This document shows, in pieces, positions 1 to 14,400 of a stretch of DNA of 64,000 bases. Position 1 is the first letter of the stretch. Every line of letters starts with the position of its first letter. The position numbers and the translations under genes were made by a program. Under the pieces are notes generated by a model. It worked only from the letters and a program-made list of their open reading frames with translations. It was not told where the DNA came from and searched no databases. Source of the DNA: Hydractinia symbiolongicarpus (Eukaryota > Cnidaria > Hydrozoa > Anthoathecata > Hydractiniidae); assembly GCF_029227915.1 (NCBI RefSeq), contig NC_079881.1:31039501-31103500 (forward strand), in the 5' to 3' direction.

Positions 1-1452
1 GTCCAAAGTTAGTTCAATTAAGTCCCACAGTCAATGCAACCTAGTAATATCAGAAAAATACCGCTAAATACATGTTGGTACGAATATGTGACGCAACCGT
101 TGTAACTGAAGTGGATTGATACCGTTAGAAAGTCAATGAAATGTAGTTTTCGAAACTGTCGCTATTTCTTCAGCGCACGATAACGGCTAGGATTGGTCCC
201 ACAGTAAATATTGACTTATTTACCTAAACTTTAAAATGAAGCGCTACCACAGCGCCCAGAGTAATTGCTGAGTTCCTGCAATCACGTCAAATTAAGAGGA
301 ATGTTGTTTCTTGGAGTCCAATTGTCTCATTTATCACATTTATCAGGTCACAGTTCAAAGTTAGTTCAATTAAGTCCCACGGTCAATCGTTTCATAGTTA
401 AAAGCGATGCAACCTAGTAATATCAGAAAAATAACGCTAAATACATGTTGGTACGAATATGTGACCCAACCGCTGTAACTCAAACGGAGTGACACCGTTA
501 GAAAGTCAATGAAATGTAGTTTTTGAAACTATCGCTATTTCTTCAGCGCGCGCTAACGCCTAGGATTGGTCCCACAGTAAAAAATGACTTTTTTTAGCTT
601 AATTCTTAAATGAAGCGCTACCACAGCGGCCAGTGCAATCGCTGAGTTTCGGCAATCATTTTAAGTTAAGAAGAATGCTATTTCTTGGAGTCCACTTGTC
701 TCACTTATTACATGTATCAGGTCACAGTCCAAAGTTAGTTCAATTAAGTCCCACTGTCAATGCAACCTCGTAATATCAAAAAAATATCGCTAAATACATG
801 TTGGTACGAATATGTGACGCAACCGTTGTAACTGAAGTGGATTGATACCGTTAGAAAGTCAATGAAATGTAGTTTTCGAAACTGTCGCTATTTCTTCAGC
901 GCACGATAACGGCTAGGATTGGTCCCACAGTAAATATTGACTTATTTACCTAAACTTTAAAATGAAGCGCTACCACAGCGCCCAGAGTAATTGCTGAGTT
1001 CCTGCAATCACGTCAAATTAAGAGGAATGTTGTTTCTTGGAGTCCAATTGTCTCATTTATCACATTTATCAGGTCACAGTTCAAAGTTAGTTCAATTAAG
1101 TCCCACGGTCAATCGTTTCATAGTTAAAAGCGATGCAACCTAGTAATATCAGAAAAATAACGCTAAATACATGTTGGTACGAATATGTGACCCAACCGCT
1201 GTAACTCAAACGGAGTGACACCGTTAGAAAGTCAATGAAATGTAGTTTTTGAAACTATCGCTATTTCTTCAGCGCGCGCTAACGCCTAGGATTGGTCCCA
1301 CAGTAAAAAATGACTTTTTTTAGCTTAATTCTTAAATGAAGCGCTACCACAGCGGCCAGTGCAATCGCTGAGTTTCGGCAATCATTTTAAGTTAAGAAGA
1401 ATGCTATTTCTTGGAGTCCACTTGTCTCACTTATTACATGTATCAGGTCACA
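1..1452. repeat. Dimeric higher-order repeat, period 726 bp
   Basis: The GGCTAGG or GCCTAGG landmark falls at spacings of 373, 353 and 373 bp. A 373-bp and a 353-bp monomer form a dimer, and bases 1-726 recur nearly unchanged from 727. Shared private variants include ACTGAAGTGGATTGATACC and AAATATTGACTTATTTACC. Confidence 0.85.
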
Positions 1453-3482
1453 GTCCAAAGTTAGTTCAATTAAGTCCCACTGTCAATGCAACCTCGTAAT
1501 ATCAAAAAAATATCGCTAAATACATGTTGGTACGAATATGTGACCCAACCGTTGTAACTCAAACGGACTGACACCGTTAGAAGGTCAATGAAATGTAGTT
1601 CTTAAAACTGTGGCTATTTCTTCAGCGCGCGATAACGGCTAGGATTGGTCCCGCAGTAAAAAATGACTTTTTTATCTTAATTTTTAATTGAAGCGCTACC
1701 ACAGCGCCCAGTGTAATCGCTGAGTTTCGGCAATCATGTCAAATTAAGAAGAATGTTATTTCTTGGAGTCCAATTGTCTCCTTTATCACATTTATCAGGT
1801 CACAGTCCAAATTTAGTTCTATTAAGTCCCGCAGTCAATCGTTTCATTGTTTAAAGCGATGCAACCTAGTAATATCACAAAAATACCGCTAAATACATGT
1901 TGGTACGAGTATGTGACACAAACGTTGTAACTCAAACGGAATAACAGCGTTAGAAAGTCAATGAAATGTAGTTTTTGAACCTGTTGTTATTTCTTCATCG
2001 GGCAATAACGGCTAGGATTGGTCCCACAGTAAAAAAATGACTTTTTATCTTAATTCTTAAATGAAGCGGTACCACAGCGCCCAGTGAAATCGCTGAGTTT
2101 CGGCAATCATGTCAAATTAAGAAGAATGTTTTTTCTTGGAGTCCAATTGTCTCCTTTATCACAGTTATCAGGTCACAGTCCATAGTTAGGTAAATTAAGT
2201 TCCACAGTCAATCGCTTCATAAGTAAAAACGATGCAACATAGTAATATCAGAAAAATACCGCTAAACACATGTTGGTACAAATATGTGACCCAACCGTTG
2301 TAACTGAAGTGGATTGATACCGCTAGAAAGTCAATGAAATGTAGTTTTTAAAACTGTCGCTATTTATTCAGCGCACGATAACGGCTAGGATTGGTCCCAC
2401 AGTAAAGATTGACTTATTTACCTAAACTTTAAAATGAAGCGCTACCACAGCGCCCTGAGTAATTGCTGAGTTCCGGCAATCACGTCAAATTAAGAAGAAT
2501 GTTGTTTCTTGGAGTCCAATTGTCTCATTTATCACATTTATCAGGTCACAGTTCAAAGTTAGTTCAATTAAGTCGCACAGTCAATCGTTTCACTGTTAAA
2601 AGCGATGCAACCTAATAATATGAGAAAAATATTGCAAAATACATGTTGGTACGAATATGTGACCCAACCGTTGTAACTCAAACGGAGGGACACCGTTAGA
2701 AAGTCAATGAAATGTAGTTTTTGAAACTATCGCTGTTTCTTCAGCGCGCGCTAACGCCTAGGATTGGTCCCACAGTAAAAAATGACTTTTTTTAAGTTAA
2801 TTCCTAAATGAAGCGCTACCACAGCGCCCAGTGCAATCGCTGAGTTTCGGCAATCATTTTAAATTAAGAAGAATGCTATTTCTTGGAGTTCACTTGTCTC
2901 ACTTATTCCATTTATCAGGTCACAGTCCAAAGTTAGTTCAATTAAGTCCCACAGTCAATGCAACCTAGTAATATTAAAAAAATATCGCTAAATACATGTT
3001 GGTACGAATATGTGACCCAACCGTTGTAACTCAAACGGACTGACACCGTTAGAAAGTCAATGAAATGTAGTTCTTAAAACTGTGGCTATTTCTTCAGCGC
3101 GCGATAACGGCTAGGATTGGTCTCGCAGTAAAAAATGACTTTTTTATCTTAATTTTTAATTGAAGCGCTACCACCGCGCCCAGAGCAATCGCTCAGTTTC
3201 GGAATCATTTCAAATTAAGAAGAATGCTATTTCTTGGAGTCCACTTGTCTCACTTATTACATTTATCAGGTCACAGTGCAAAGTTAGTTCAATTAAGTCC
3301 CACAGTCAATCCTTTCATTGTTAAAAGCGATGCAACCTAGTAATATCAGAAAAATATCGCTAAACACATGTTGGTACGAATAGGTGATGGAACCGTTGTA
3401 ACTCAAACGGACTGACACCGTTAAAAAGTCAATGAAATGTAGTTTTTGAAACTGTCGCTATTTCTTCAGCGCGCGATAACGG

Positions 3483-3654
3483 CTAGGATTGGTCCCGCAG
3501 TAAAAAATGACTTTTTTATCTTAATTTTTAATTGAAGCGCTACCACAGCGCCCAGTGCAATCGCTGAGTTTCGGCAATCATTTTAAATTAAGAATAAAGT
3601 CAATGAAATGTAGTTTTCAAAGCTGTGGCTATTTTTTCAGCGCGCGATAACGGC
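3483..3654. repeat. Truncated monomer (171 bp) and phase break
   Basis: Two consecutive GGCTAGGATT landmarks are only 171 bp apart. Near 3594 the sequence passes from the TTAAATTAAGAA segment directly into AAAGTCAATGAAATG, which removes about 202 bp of a monomer. This is a recombination or deletion junction inside the array. Confidence 0.8.
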
Positions 3655-3780
3655 TAGGATTGGTCCCGCAGTAAAAAATGAATTTTTTTTCTTAATTTTT
3701 AATTGAAGCGCTACCACATCGCTGAGTTTCGGCAATCATTTCAAATTAAGAAGAATGCTATTTCTTGGAGTACACTTGTC

Positions 3781-5740
3781 TCACTTATAACATTTATAAG
3801 GTCAAAGTCCAACACCAGTTCAATTTAGTACCACAGTCAATCGTTTCACTGTTAAAAGCGATGCAACCTAGTATTATGTAAAAAATATCGCAAAATACAT
3901 GTTGGTACAAATATGTGACCCAACCGTTGTAACTCAAACAGACTGACACCGTTAAAAAGTCAATGAAATGTAGTTTTTGAAACTGTCAATATTTCTTCAG
4001 CGCACGATAACGGCTAGGATTGGGCTGACAGTAAAGAATGACTTACTTACCTAAATTTTTAAATGAAGCGCTACCACAGCGCCCAGTGTAATCGTTGAGT
4101 TCCGGCAATCCCGTAAAAATAAGAAGAATGTTATTTCTTGGAGTCCAATTGTCTCATTTATCACATTTATCAGGTCACAGTCCAAAGTTAGTTCAATTAA
4201 GTCCCACAGCCAATCGTTTCATTGTTAAAAGCGATGCAACCTAGTAGTATCAGAAAAATATCGCTAACCACATGTTGGTACGAATAGGTGACCCAACCGT
4301 TGTAACTCAAACGGACTGACACCCTTAGAAAGTCAATGAAATGTAGTTTTTGAAACTGTGGCTATCTCTTCAGCGCGCAATAACGGCTAGGATTGGTCCC
4401 GCAGTAAAAAATGACTTTTTTATCTTAATTTTTAATTAAAGCGCTACCACCGCGCCCAGTGCAATCGCTGAGTTTCAGCAATCATTTCAAATTAAGAAGC
4501 ATGCTATTTCTTGGAGTCCACTTGTCTCACTTATTACATTTATCAGGTCACAGTGCAAAGTTAGTTCAATTAAGTCCCACAGTCAATCGTTTCATTGTTA
4601 AAAGCGATGCAAGCTAATAATATCAAAAAAAATATCGCTAAATACATGTTGGTACGAATATGTGACCCAACCGTTGTAACTCAATCGGACTGACACGGTT
4701 AGAAATTCAATGAAATGTTGTTTTTAAAACTGTGGTTATTTCTTCAGCGCGCGATAACGGCTAGGATTGGTCCCGCAGTAAAAAATGACTTTTTTATCTT
4801 AATTTTTAATTGAAGCGCTACCACAGCGCCCAGTGTAATCGCTGAGTTTCGGCAATCATTTCAAATTAAGAAGAATGCTATTTCTTGGAGTCCACTTTTC
4901 TCACTTATAACATTTATAAGGTCAAAGTCCAACACCAGTTCAATTTAGTACCACAGTCAATCGTTTCACTGTTAAAAGCGATGCAACTTAGTATTATCAA
5001 AAAAATATCGCTAAATACATGTTGGTACAAATATGTGACCCAACCGTTGTAACTCAAACAGATTGACACCGTTAAAAAGTCAATGAAATGTAGTTTTTGA
5101 AACTGTCAATATTTCTTCAGCGCACGATAACGGCTAGGATTGGTCCGACAGTAAAGAATGACTTACTTACCTAAATTTTTAAATGAAGCGCTACCACAGC
5201 GCCCAGTGTAATCGTTGAGTTCCGGCAATCCCGTAAAAATAAGAAGAATGTTATTTCTTGGAGTCCAATTGTCTCATTTATCACATTTATCAGGTCACAG
5301 TCCAAAGTTAGTTCAATTAAGTCCCACAGCCAATCGTTTCATTGTTAAAAGCGATGCAACCTAGTAGTATCAGAAAAATATCGCTAACCACATGTTGGTA
5401 CGAATAGGTGACCCAACCGTTGTAACTCAAACGGACTGACACCCTTAGAAAGTCAATGAAATGTAGTTTTTGAAACTGTGGCTATCTCTTCAGCGCGCAA
5501 TAACGGCTAGGATTGGTCCCGCAGTAAAAAATGACTTTTTTATCTTAATTTTTAATTAAAGCGCTACCACCGCGCCCAGTGCAATCGCTGAGTTTCAGCA
5601 ATCATTTCAAATTAAGAAGCATGCTATTTCTTGGAGTCCACTTGTCTCACTTATTACATTTATCAGGTCACAGTGCAAAGTTAGTTCAATTAAGTCCCAC
5701 AGTCAATCGTTTCATTGTTAAAAGCGATGCAAGCTAATAA
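3781..5740. repeat. Trimeric higher-order repeat, period 1120 bp
   Basis: The segment starting TCACTTATAACATTTATAAG at 3781 recurs at 4901 with the same private variants, including AATCGTTGAGTTCC and CCCGTAAAAATAAG (4081 region versus 5201 region). Similarity holds to about 5740. Confidence 0.8.
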
Positions 5741-6464
5741 TATCAGAAAAATATCGCTAAACACATGTTGGTACGAATATGTGACCCAACCGTTGTAACT
5801 CAAACGGACTGACACCGTTAAAAAGTCAATGAAATGTAGTTTTTGAAACTGTCGCTATTTCTTCAACGCGCGATAACGGCTAGGATTGGTCCCGCAGTAA
5901 GAAATGACTTTTTTATCTTAATTTTTAATTGAAGCGCTACCACAGCGCCCAGTGCAATTGCTGAGTTTCGACAATCATTTTAAATTAAGAAGAATGCTAT
6001 TTCTTGGAGTCCACTTGTCTCACTTATTACATTTATCAGGTCACAGTCCAAAGTTAGTTCAATTAAGTCCCACAGTCAATCGTTTCATTGTTAAAAGCGA
6101 TGCAAGCTAGTAATATCAGAAAAATATCGCTAAACACATGTTGGTACGAATATGTGACTGAACTGTTGTAACTCAAACGGACTGACACCGTTAAAAAGTC
6201 AATGAAATGTAGTTTTTGAAACTGTCGCTATTTCTTCAGCGCGCGATAACGGCTAGGATTGGTCCCGCAGTAAAAAATGACTTTTTTGTCTTAATTTTTA
6301 ATTGAAGCGCTACCACAGCGCCCAGTGCAATCGCTGAGTTTCGACAATCATTTTAAATTAAGAAAAATGCTATTTCTTGGAGTCCACTTGTCTCACTTAT
6401 TACATTTATCAGGTCACAGTCCAAAGTTAGTTCAATTAAGTCCCACAGTCAATGCAACCTAGTA

Positions 6465-9400
6465 ATATCAAAAAAAATATCGCTAAATACATGTTGGTAC
6501 GAATATGTGACCCAACCGTTGTAACTCAAACGGACTGACACGGTTAGAAATTCAATGAAATGTTGTTTTTAAAACTGTGGTTTTTTCTTCAGCGCGCGAT
6601 AACGGCTAGGATTGGTCCCGCAGTAAAAAATGACTTTTTTATCTTAACTTTTAATTGAAGCGCTACCACAGCGCCCAGTGCAATCGCTGAGCTTTGGCAA
6701 TCATTTTAAATTAAGAAGAATGCTATTTCTTGGAGTCTACTTGTCTCACTTATAGCATTTATCAGGTCACAGTCCAAAGTTAGTTCAATTAAGTCCCACA
6801 GTCAATCATTTCATTGTTAAAAGCGATGCAACCTAGTAATATCAAAAAAAATATCGCTAAATACATGTTGGTACGAATATGTGACCCAACCGTTGTAACT
6901 CAATCGGACTGACACGGTTAGAAATTCAATGAAATGTTGTTTTTAAAACTGTGGTTATTTCTTCAGCGCGCGATAACGGCTAGGATTGGTCCCGCAGTAA
7001 AAAATGACTTTTTTATCTTAATTTTTAATTGAAGCGCTACCACAGCGCCCAGTGTAATCGCTGAGTTTCGGCAATCATTTCAAATTAAGAAGAATGCTAT
7101 TTCTTGGAGTCCACTTTTCTCACTTATAACATTTGTAAGGTCAAAGTCCAACACCAGTTCAATTTAGTACCACAGTCAATCGTTTCACTGTTAAAAGCGA
7201 TGCAACTTAGTATTATCAAAAAAATATCGCTAAATACATGTTGGTACAAATATGTGACCCAACCGTTGTAACTCAAACAGACTGACACCGTTAAAAAGTC
7301 AATGAAATGTAGTTTTTGAAACTGTCAATATTTCTTCAGCGCACGATAACGGCTAGGATTGGTCCCACAGTAAAGAATGACTTATTTACCTAAATTTTTA
7401 AATGAAGCGCTACCACAGCGCCCAGTGTAATCGCTGAGTTCCGGCAATCCCGTAAAAGTAAGAAGAATGTTATTTCTTGGAGTCCAATTGTCTCATTTAT
7501 CACATTTATCAGGTCACAGTCCAAAGTTAGTTCAATTAAGTCCCACAGTCAATCGTTTCATTGTTAAAAGCGATGCAACCTAGTAGTATCAGAAAAATAT
7601 CGCTAAACACATGTTGCTACGAATAGGTGACCCAACCGTTGTAACTCAAACGGACTGACACCGTTAAAAAGTCAATGAAATGTAGTTTTTGAAACTGTCA
7701 ATATTTCTTCAGCGCACGATAACGGCTAGGATTGGTCCGACAGTAAAGAATGACTTACTTACCTAAATTTTTAAATGAAGCGCTACCACAGCGCCCAGTG
7801 TAATCGTTGAGTTCCGGCAATCCCGTAAAAATAAGAAGAATGTTATTTCTGGGAGTGCAATTTTTTAATTTATCAAATTTATTAGGTGACAGTCCAAAGT
7901 TTTTTCAATTAAGTCCCACAGTCAATCTTTTCATTGTTAAAAGCGATGCAACCAAGTAATATAAAAAAAATATCGCTAAATACATGTTGGTACGAATATA
8001 TGACCCAACCGTTGTAACTCAAACGGACTGACACCGTTAGAAAGTCAATGAAATGTAGTTTTTGAAACTGTGGCTATCTCTTCGGCGCGCGATAACGGCT
8101 AGGATTGCTCCCACAGTAAAAAATGACTTATTAATCTAAATTTTTAAATGAAGCGCTTCCACAGCGCCCAGTGTAATCGCTGAGTTCCGGCAATCATGTC
8201 AAATTGAGAAGAATGTTAATTCTTGGAGTCCAATTTTCTCATTTATCAAATTTATTAGGTCACAGTCCAAAGTTTGTTCAATTAAGTCCCACAGTCAATC
8301 ATTTCATTGTTAAAAGCGATGCAACCTAGTAATATCAAAAAAAATATCGCTAAATACATGTTGGTACGAATATGTGACCCAACCGTTGTAACTCAAACGG
8401 ACTGACACGGTTAGAAATTCAATGAAATGTTGTTTTTAAAACTGTGGTTTTTTCTTCAGCGCGCGATAACGGCTAGGATTGGTCCCGCAGTAAAAAATGA
8501 CTTTTTTATCTTAACTTTTAATTGAAGCGCTACCACAGCGCCCAGTGCAATCGCTGAGTTTTGGCAATCATTTTAAATTAAGAAGAATGCTATTTCTTGG
8601 AGTCTACTTGTCTCACTTATAGCATTTATCAGGTCACAGTCCAAAGTTAGTTCAATTAAGTCCCACAGTCAATCATTTCATTGTTAAAAGCGATGCAACC
8701 TAGTAATATCAAAAAAAATATCGCTAAATACATGTTGGTACGAATATGTGACCCAACCGTTGTAACTCAATCGGACTGACACGGTTAGAAATTCAATGAA
8801 ATGTTGTTTTTAAAACTGTGGTTATTTCTTCAGCGCGCGATAACGGCTAGGATTGGTCCCGCAGTAAAAAATGACTTTTTTATCTTAATTTTTAATTGAA
8901 GCGCTACCACAGCGCCCAGTGTAATCGCTGAGTTTCGGCAATCATTTCAAATTAAGAAGAATGCTATTTCTTGGAGTCCACTTTTCTCACTTATAACATT
9001 TGTAAGGTCAAAGTCCAACACCAGTTCAATTTAGTACCACAGTCAATCGTTTCACTGTTAAAAGCGATGCAACTTAGTATTATCAAAAAAATATCGCTAA
9101 ATACATGTTGGTACAAATATGTGACCCAACCGTTGTAACTCAAACAGACTGACACCGTTAAAAAGTCAATGAAATGTAGTTTTTGAAACTGTCAATATTT
9201 CTTCAGCGCACGATAACGGCTAGGATTGGTCCCACAGTAAAGAATGACTTATTTACCTAAATTTTTAAATGAAGCGCTACCACAGCGCCCAGTGTAATCG
9301 CTGAGTTCCGGCAATCCCGTAAAAGTAAGAAGAATGTTATTTCTTGGAGTCCAATTGTCTCATTTATCACATTTATCAGGTCACAGTCCAAAGTTAGTTC

Positions 9401-9950
9401 AATTAAGTCCCACAGTCAATCGTTTCATTGTTAAAAGCGATGCAACCTAGTAGTATCAGAAAAATATCGCTAAACACATGTTGCTACGAATAGGTGACCC
9501 AACCGTTGTAACTCAAACGGACTGACACCGTTAAAAAGTCAATGAAATGTAGTTTTTGAAACTGTCAATATTTCTTCAGCGCACGATAACGGCTAGGATT
9601 GGTCCCACAGTAAAGAATGACTTATTTACCTAAATTTTTAAATAAAGCGCTACCACAGCGCCCAGTGTAATCGCTGAGTTCCGGCAATCCCGTAAAAATA
9701 AGAAGAATGTTATTTCTGGGAGTGCAATTTTTTAATTTATCAAATTTATTAGGTGACAGTCCAAAGTTTGTTCAATTAAGTCCCACAGTCAATCTTTTCA
9801 TTGTTAAAAGCGATGCAACCAAGTAATATAAAAAAAAATATCGCTAAATACATGTTGGTACGAATATATGACCCAACCGTTGTAACTCAAACGGACTGAC
9901 ACCGTTAGAAAGTCAATGAAATGTAGTTTTTGAAATTGTGGCTATCTCTT
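6465..9950. repeat. Pentameric higher-order repeat, period 1867 bp
   Basis: Private variants such as GGTTTTTTCTTC (6579 versus 8446) and CAATCGGACTGACACGG (6901 versus 8768) recur at an offset of 1867 bp, five monomers. End points are approximate. Confidence 0.8.
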
Positions 9951-11439
9951 CGGCGCGCGATAACGGCTAGGATTGCTCCCACAGTAAAAAATGACTTATT
10001 AATCTAAATTTTTAAATGAAGCGCTTCCACAGCGCCCAGTGTAATCGCTGAGTTGCGGCAATCATGTCAAATTGAGAAGAATGTTATTTCTTGGAATCCA
10101 ATTTTCTCATTTATCAAATTTATTAGGTCACAGTCCAAAGTTTGTTCAATTAAGTCCCACAGTCAATCTTTTCATTGTTAAAAGCGATGCAACCATGTAA
10201 TATAAAAAAAAATATCGCTAAATACATGTTGGTACGAATATGTGACCCAACCGTTGTAACTCAAACGGACTGACACCGTTGAAAAGTCAATGAAATGTAG
10301 TTTTTGAAACTGTCGCTATTTCTTCAGCGCGGGATAACGGCTAGGATTGGTCCCACAGGAAAAAATGACTTATTAATCTAAATTTTTAAATGAAGCGCTA
10401 CCACAGCACCCAGTGTAATCGCTGAGTTCCGGCAATCATGTCAAATTGAGAAGAATGTTATTTCTTGGAGTCCAATTTTCTCATTTATCAAATTTACTAG
10501 GTCACAGTCCAAAGTTTTTTCAATTCAGTCCCACAGTAAATCTTTTCATTGTTAAAAGCAATGCAACCAAGTAATATAAAAAAAAATATCGCTAAATACA
10601 TGTTGGTTCGAATATGTGACCCAACCGTTGTAACTCAAACGGACTGACACCGTTAAAAAGTCAATGAAATGTTGTTTTTAAAACTGTGGTTATTTCTTCA
10701 GCGCGCGATAACGGCTAGGATTGGTCCCGCAGTAAAAAATGACTTTTTTATCTTAATTTTTAATTGAAGCGCTACCACAGCGCCCAGTGTAATCGCTGAG
10801 TTTCGGCAATCATTTCAAATTAAGAAGAATGCTATTTCTTGGAATCCACTTTTCTCACTTATAACATTTATAAGGTCAAAGTCCAACACCAGGTCAATTT
10901 ACTACCACAGTCAATCGTTTCACTGTTAAAAGCGATGCAACCTAGTATTATCAAAAAAATATCGCTAAATACATGTTGTTACATATATGTGACCCAACCG
11001 TTGTAACTCAAACAGACTGACACCGTTAAAAAGTCAATGAAATGTAGTTTTTGAAACTGTCAATATTTCTTCAGCGCACGATAACGGCTAGGATTGGTCC
11101 CACAGTAAAGAATGACTTATTTACCTAAATTTTTAAATGAAGCGCTACCACAGCGCCCAGTGTAATCGCTGAGTTCCGGCAATCCCGTAAAAATAAGAAG
11201 AATGTTATTTCTTGGAGTCCAATTGTCTCATTTATCACATTTATCAGGTCACAGTTAAAAGTTAGTTCAATTAAGTCCCACAGTCAATCGTTTCATTGTT
11301 AAAAGCGATGCAACCTAGTAGTATCAGAAAAATATTGCTAAACACATATTGGTACGAATAGGTGACCCAACCGTTGTAACTCAAACGGACTGACACCGTT
11401 AAAAAGTCAATGAAATGTAGTTTTTGAAACTGTCGCTAT

Positions 11440-14400
11440 TTCTTCAGCGCGATAACGGCTAGGATTGGTCCGACAGTAAAGAATGACATGCTTACCTAAA
11501 TTTTTAAATGAAGCGCTACCACAGCGCCCAGTGTAATCGTTGAGTTCCGGCAATCCCGTAAAAATAAGAGGAATGTTATTTCTTGGAGTCCAATTGTCTC
11601 ATTTATCACATTTATCAGGTCAAGTCCAAACTTAGTTCAATTAAGTCCCACAGTCAATCGTTTCATTGTTAAAAGCGATGCAACCTAGTAGTATCAGAAA
11701 AATATCGCTAAACACATGTTGGTACGAATAGGTGACCCAACCGTTGTAACTCAAACGGACTGATACCGTTAAAAAGTCAATGAAATGTAGTTTTTGAAAC
11801 TGTCGCTATTTCTTCACCGCGATAACGGCTAGGATTGGTCCCACAGTAAAAAATGACTTCTTAATCTAAATTTTTAAATGAAGCGCTACCAGAGCGCCCA
11901 GTGTAATCGCTGAGTTCCGGAAATCATGTCAAATTGAGAAGAATGTTATTTCTGGGAGTGCAATTTTCTAATTTATCAAATTTATTAGGTGACAGTCCAA
12001 AGTTTGTTCAATTAAGTCCCACAGTCAATCTTTTCATTGTTAAAAGCGATGCAACCAAGTAATATAAAAAAAAAATATCGCTAAATACATGTTGGTACGA
12101 ATATGTGACCCAACCGTTGTAACTCAAACGGACTGACACCGTTAGAAAGTCAATGGAATGTAGTTTTTGAAACTGTGGCTATCTCTTCAGCGCGCGATAA
12201 CGGCTAGGATTGGTCCCGCAGTAAAAAATGACTTTTTTATCTTAATTTTTAATTGAAGCGCTACCACCGCGCCCAGTGCAATCGCTGAGTTTCGGCAATC
12301 ATTTCAAATTAAGAAGCATGCAATTTCTTGGAGTCCACTTGTCTCACTTATTACATTTATCAGGTCACAGTGCAAAGTTAGTTCAATTAAGTCCCACAGT
12401 CAATCATTTCATTGTTAAAAGCGATGCAAGCTAGTAATATCAGAAAAATATCGCTAAACACATGTTGTTACGAATAGGTGACTGAACCGTTGTAACTCAA
12501 ACGGACTGACACCCTTAGAAAGTCAATGAAATGTAGTTTTTGAAACTGTCGCTATTTCTTCAGCGCGGGATAAGGGCTAGGATTTGTCCCACAGTAAAAA
12601 ATGACTTATTAATCTAAATTTTTAAATTAAGCGCTTCCACAGCGCCCAGTGTAATCGCTGAGTTCCGGCAATCATGTGAAATTGAGAAGAATGTTATTTC
12701 TTGGAGTCCAATTTTCTCATTTATCAAATTTATTAGGTCACAGTCCAAAGTTTGTTCAATTAAGTCCCACAGTCAATCTTTTCATTGTTGAAAGCGATGC
12801 AACCAAGTAATATAAAAAGAAATATCGCTAAATACATGTTGGTACGAATATGTGACCCAACCGTTGTAACTCAAACGGACTGACACCGTTAAAAAGTCAA
12901 TGAAATGTAGTTTTTGAAACTGTGGCTATTTCTTCAGCGCGCGATAACGCCTAGGATTGGTCCCGCAGTAAAAAATGACTTTTTTATCTTAATTTTTAAT
13001 TGAAGCGCTACCACAGCGCCCAGTGCAATCGCTAAGTTTTGGCAATCATTTTAAATTAAGAAGAATGCTATTTCTTGGAGTCTACTTGTCTCACTTATAG
13101 CATTTATCAGGTCACAGTCCAAAGTTAGTTCAATTAAGTCCCACAGTCAATTGTTTCATTGTTAAAATCGATGCAACCTAGTAATATCAAAAAAAATATC
13201 GCTAAATACATGTTGGTACGAATATGTGACCCAACCGTTGTAACTCAAACGGACTGACACGGTTAGAAAGTCAATGAAATGTTTTTTTTAAAACTGTGGT
13301 TATTTCTTCAGCGCGCGATAACGACTAGGATTGGTCCCGCAGTAAAAAATGACTTTTTTATATTAATTTTTAATTGAAGCGCTACCACAGCGCCCAGTGT
13401 AATCGCTGAGTTTCGGCAATCATTTCAAATTAAGAAGAATGCTATTTCTTGGAGTCCACTTTTCTCACTTATAACATTTATAAGGTCAAAGTCCAACACC
13501 AGGTCAATTTACTACCACAGTCAATCGTTTCACTGGTAAAAGCGATGCAACCTAGTATTATCAAAAAAATATCGCTAAATACATGTTGTTACAAATATGT
13601 GACCCAACCGTTGTAACTCAAACAGACTGACACCGTTAAAAAGTCAATGAAATGTAGTTTTTGAAACTGTCAATATTTCTTCAGCGCACGATAACGCCTA
13701 GGATTGGTCCCACAGTAAAGAATGACTTATTTACCTAAATTTTTAAATGAAGCGCTACCACAGCGCCCAGTGTAATCGCTGAGTTCCGGCAATCCCGTAA
13801 AAATAAGAAGAATGTTATTTCTTGGAGTCCAATTGTCTCATTTATCACATTTATCAGGTCACAGTCCAAAGTTAGTTCAATTAAGTCCCACAGTCAATCG
13901 TCTCATTGTTAAAAGCGATGCAACCTAGTAGTATCAGAAAAATATTGCTAAACACATGTTGGTACGAATAGGTGACCCAACCGTTGTAACTCAAACGGAC
14001 TGACACCGTTAAAAAGTCAATGAAATGTAGTTTTTGAAACTGTCGCTATTTCTTCAGCGCGGGATAAGGGCTAGGATTGGTCCCACAGTAAAAAATGACT
14101 TATTAATCTAAATTTTTAAATTAAGCGCTTCCACAGCGCCCAGTGTAATCGCTGAGTTCCGGCAATCATGTGAAATTGAGAAGAATGTTATTTCTTGGAG
14201 TCCAATTTTCTCATTTATCAAATTTATTATGTCACAGTCCAAAGTTTGTTCAATTAAGTCCCACAGTCAATCTTTTCATTGTTGAAAGCGATGCAACCAA
14301 GTAATATAAAAAGAAATATCGCTAAATACATGTTGGTACGAATATGTGACCCAACCGTTGTAACTCAAACGGACTGACACCGTTAAAAAGTCAATGAAAT

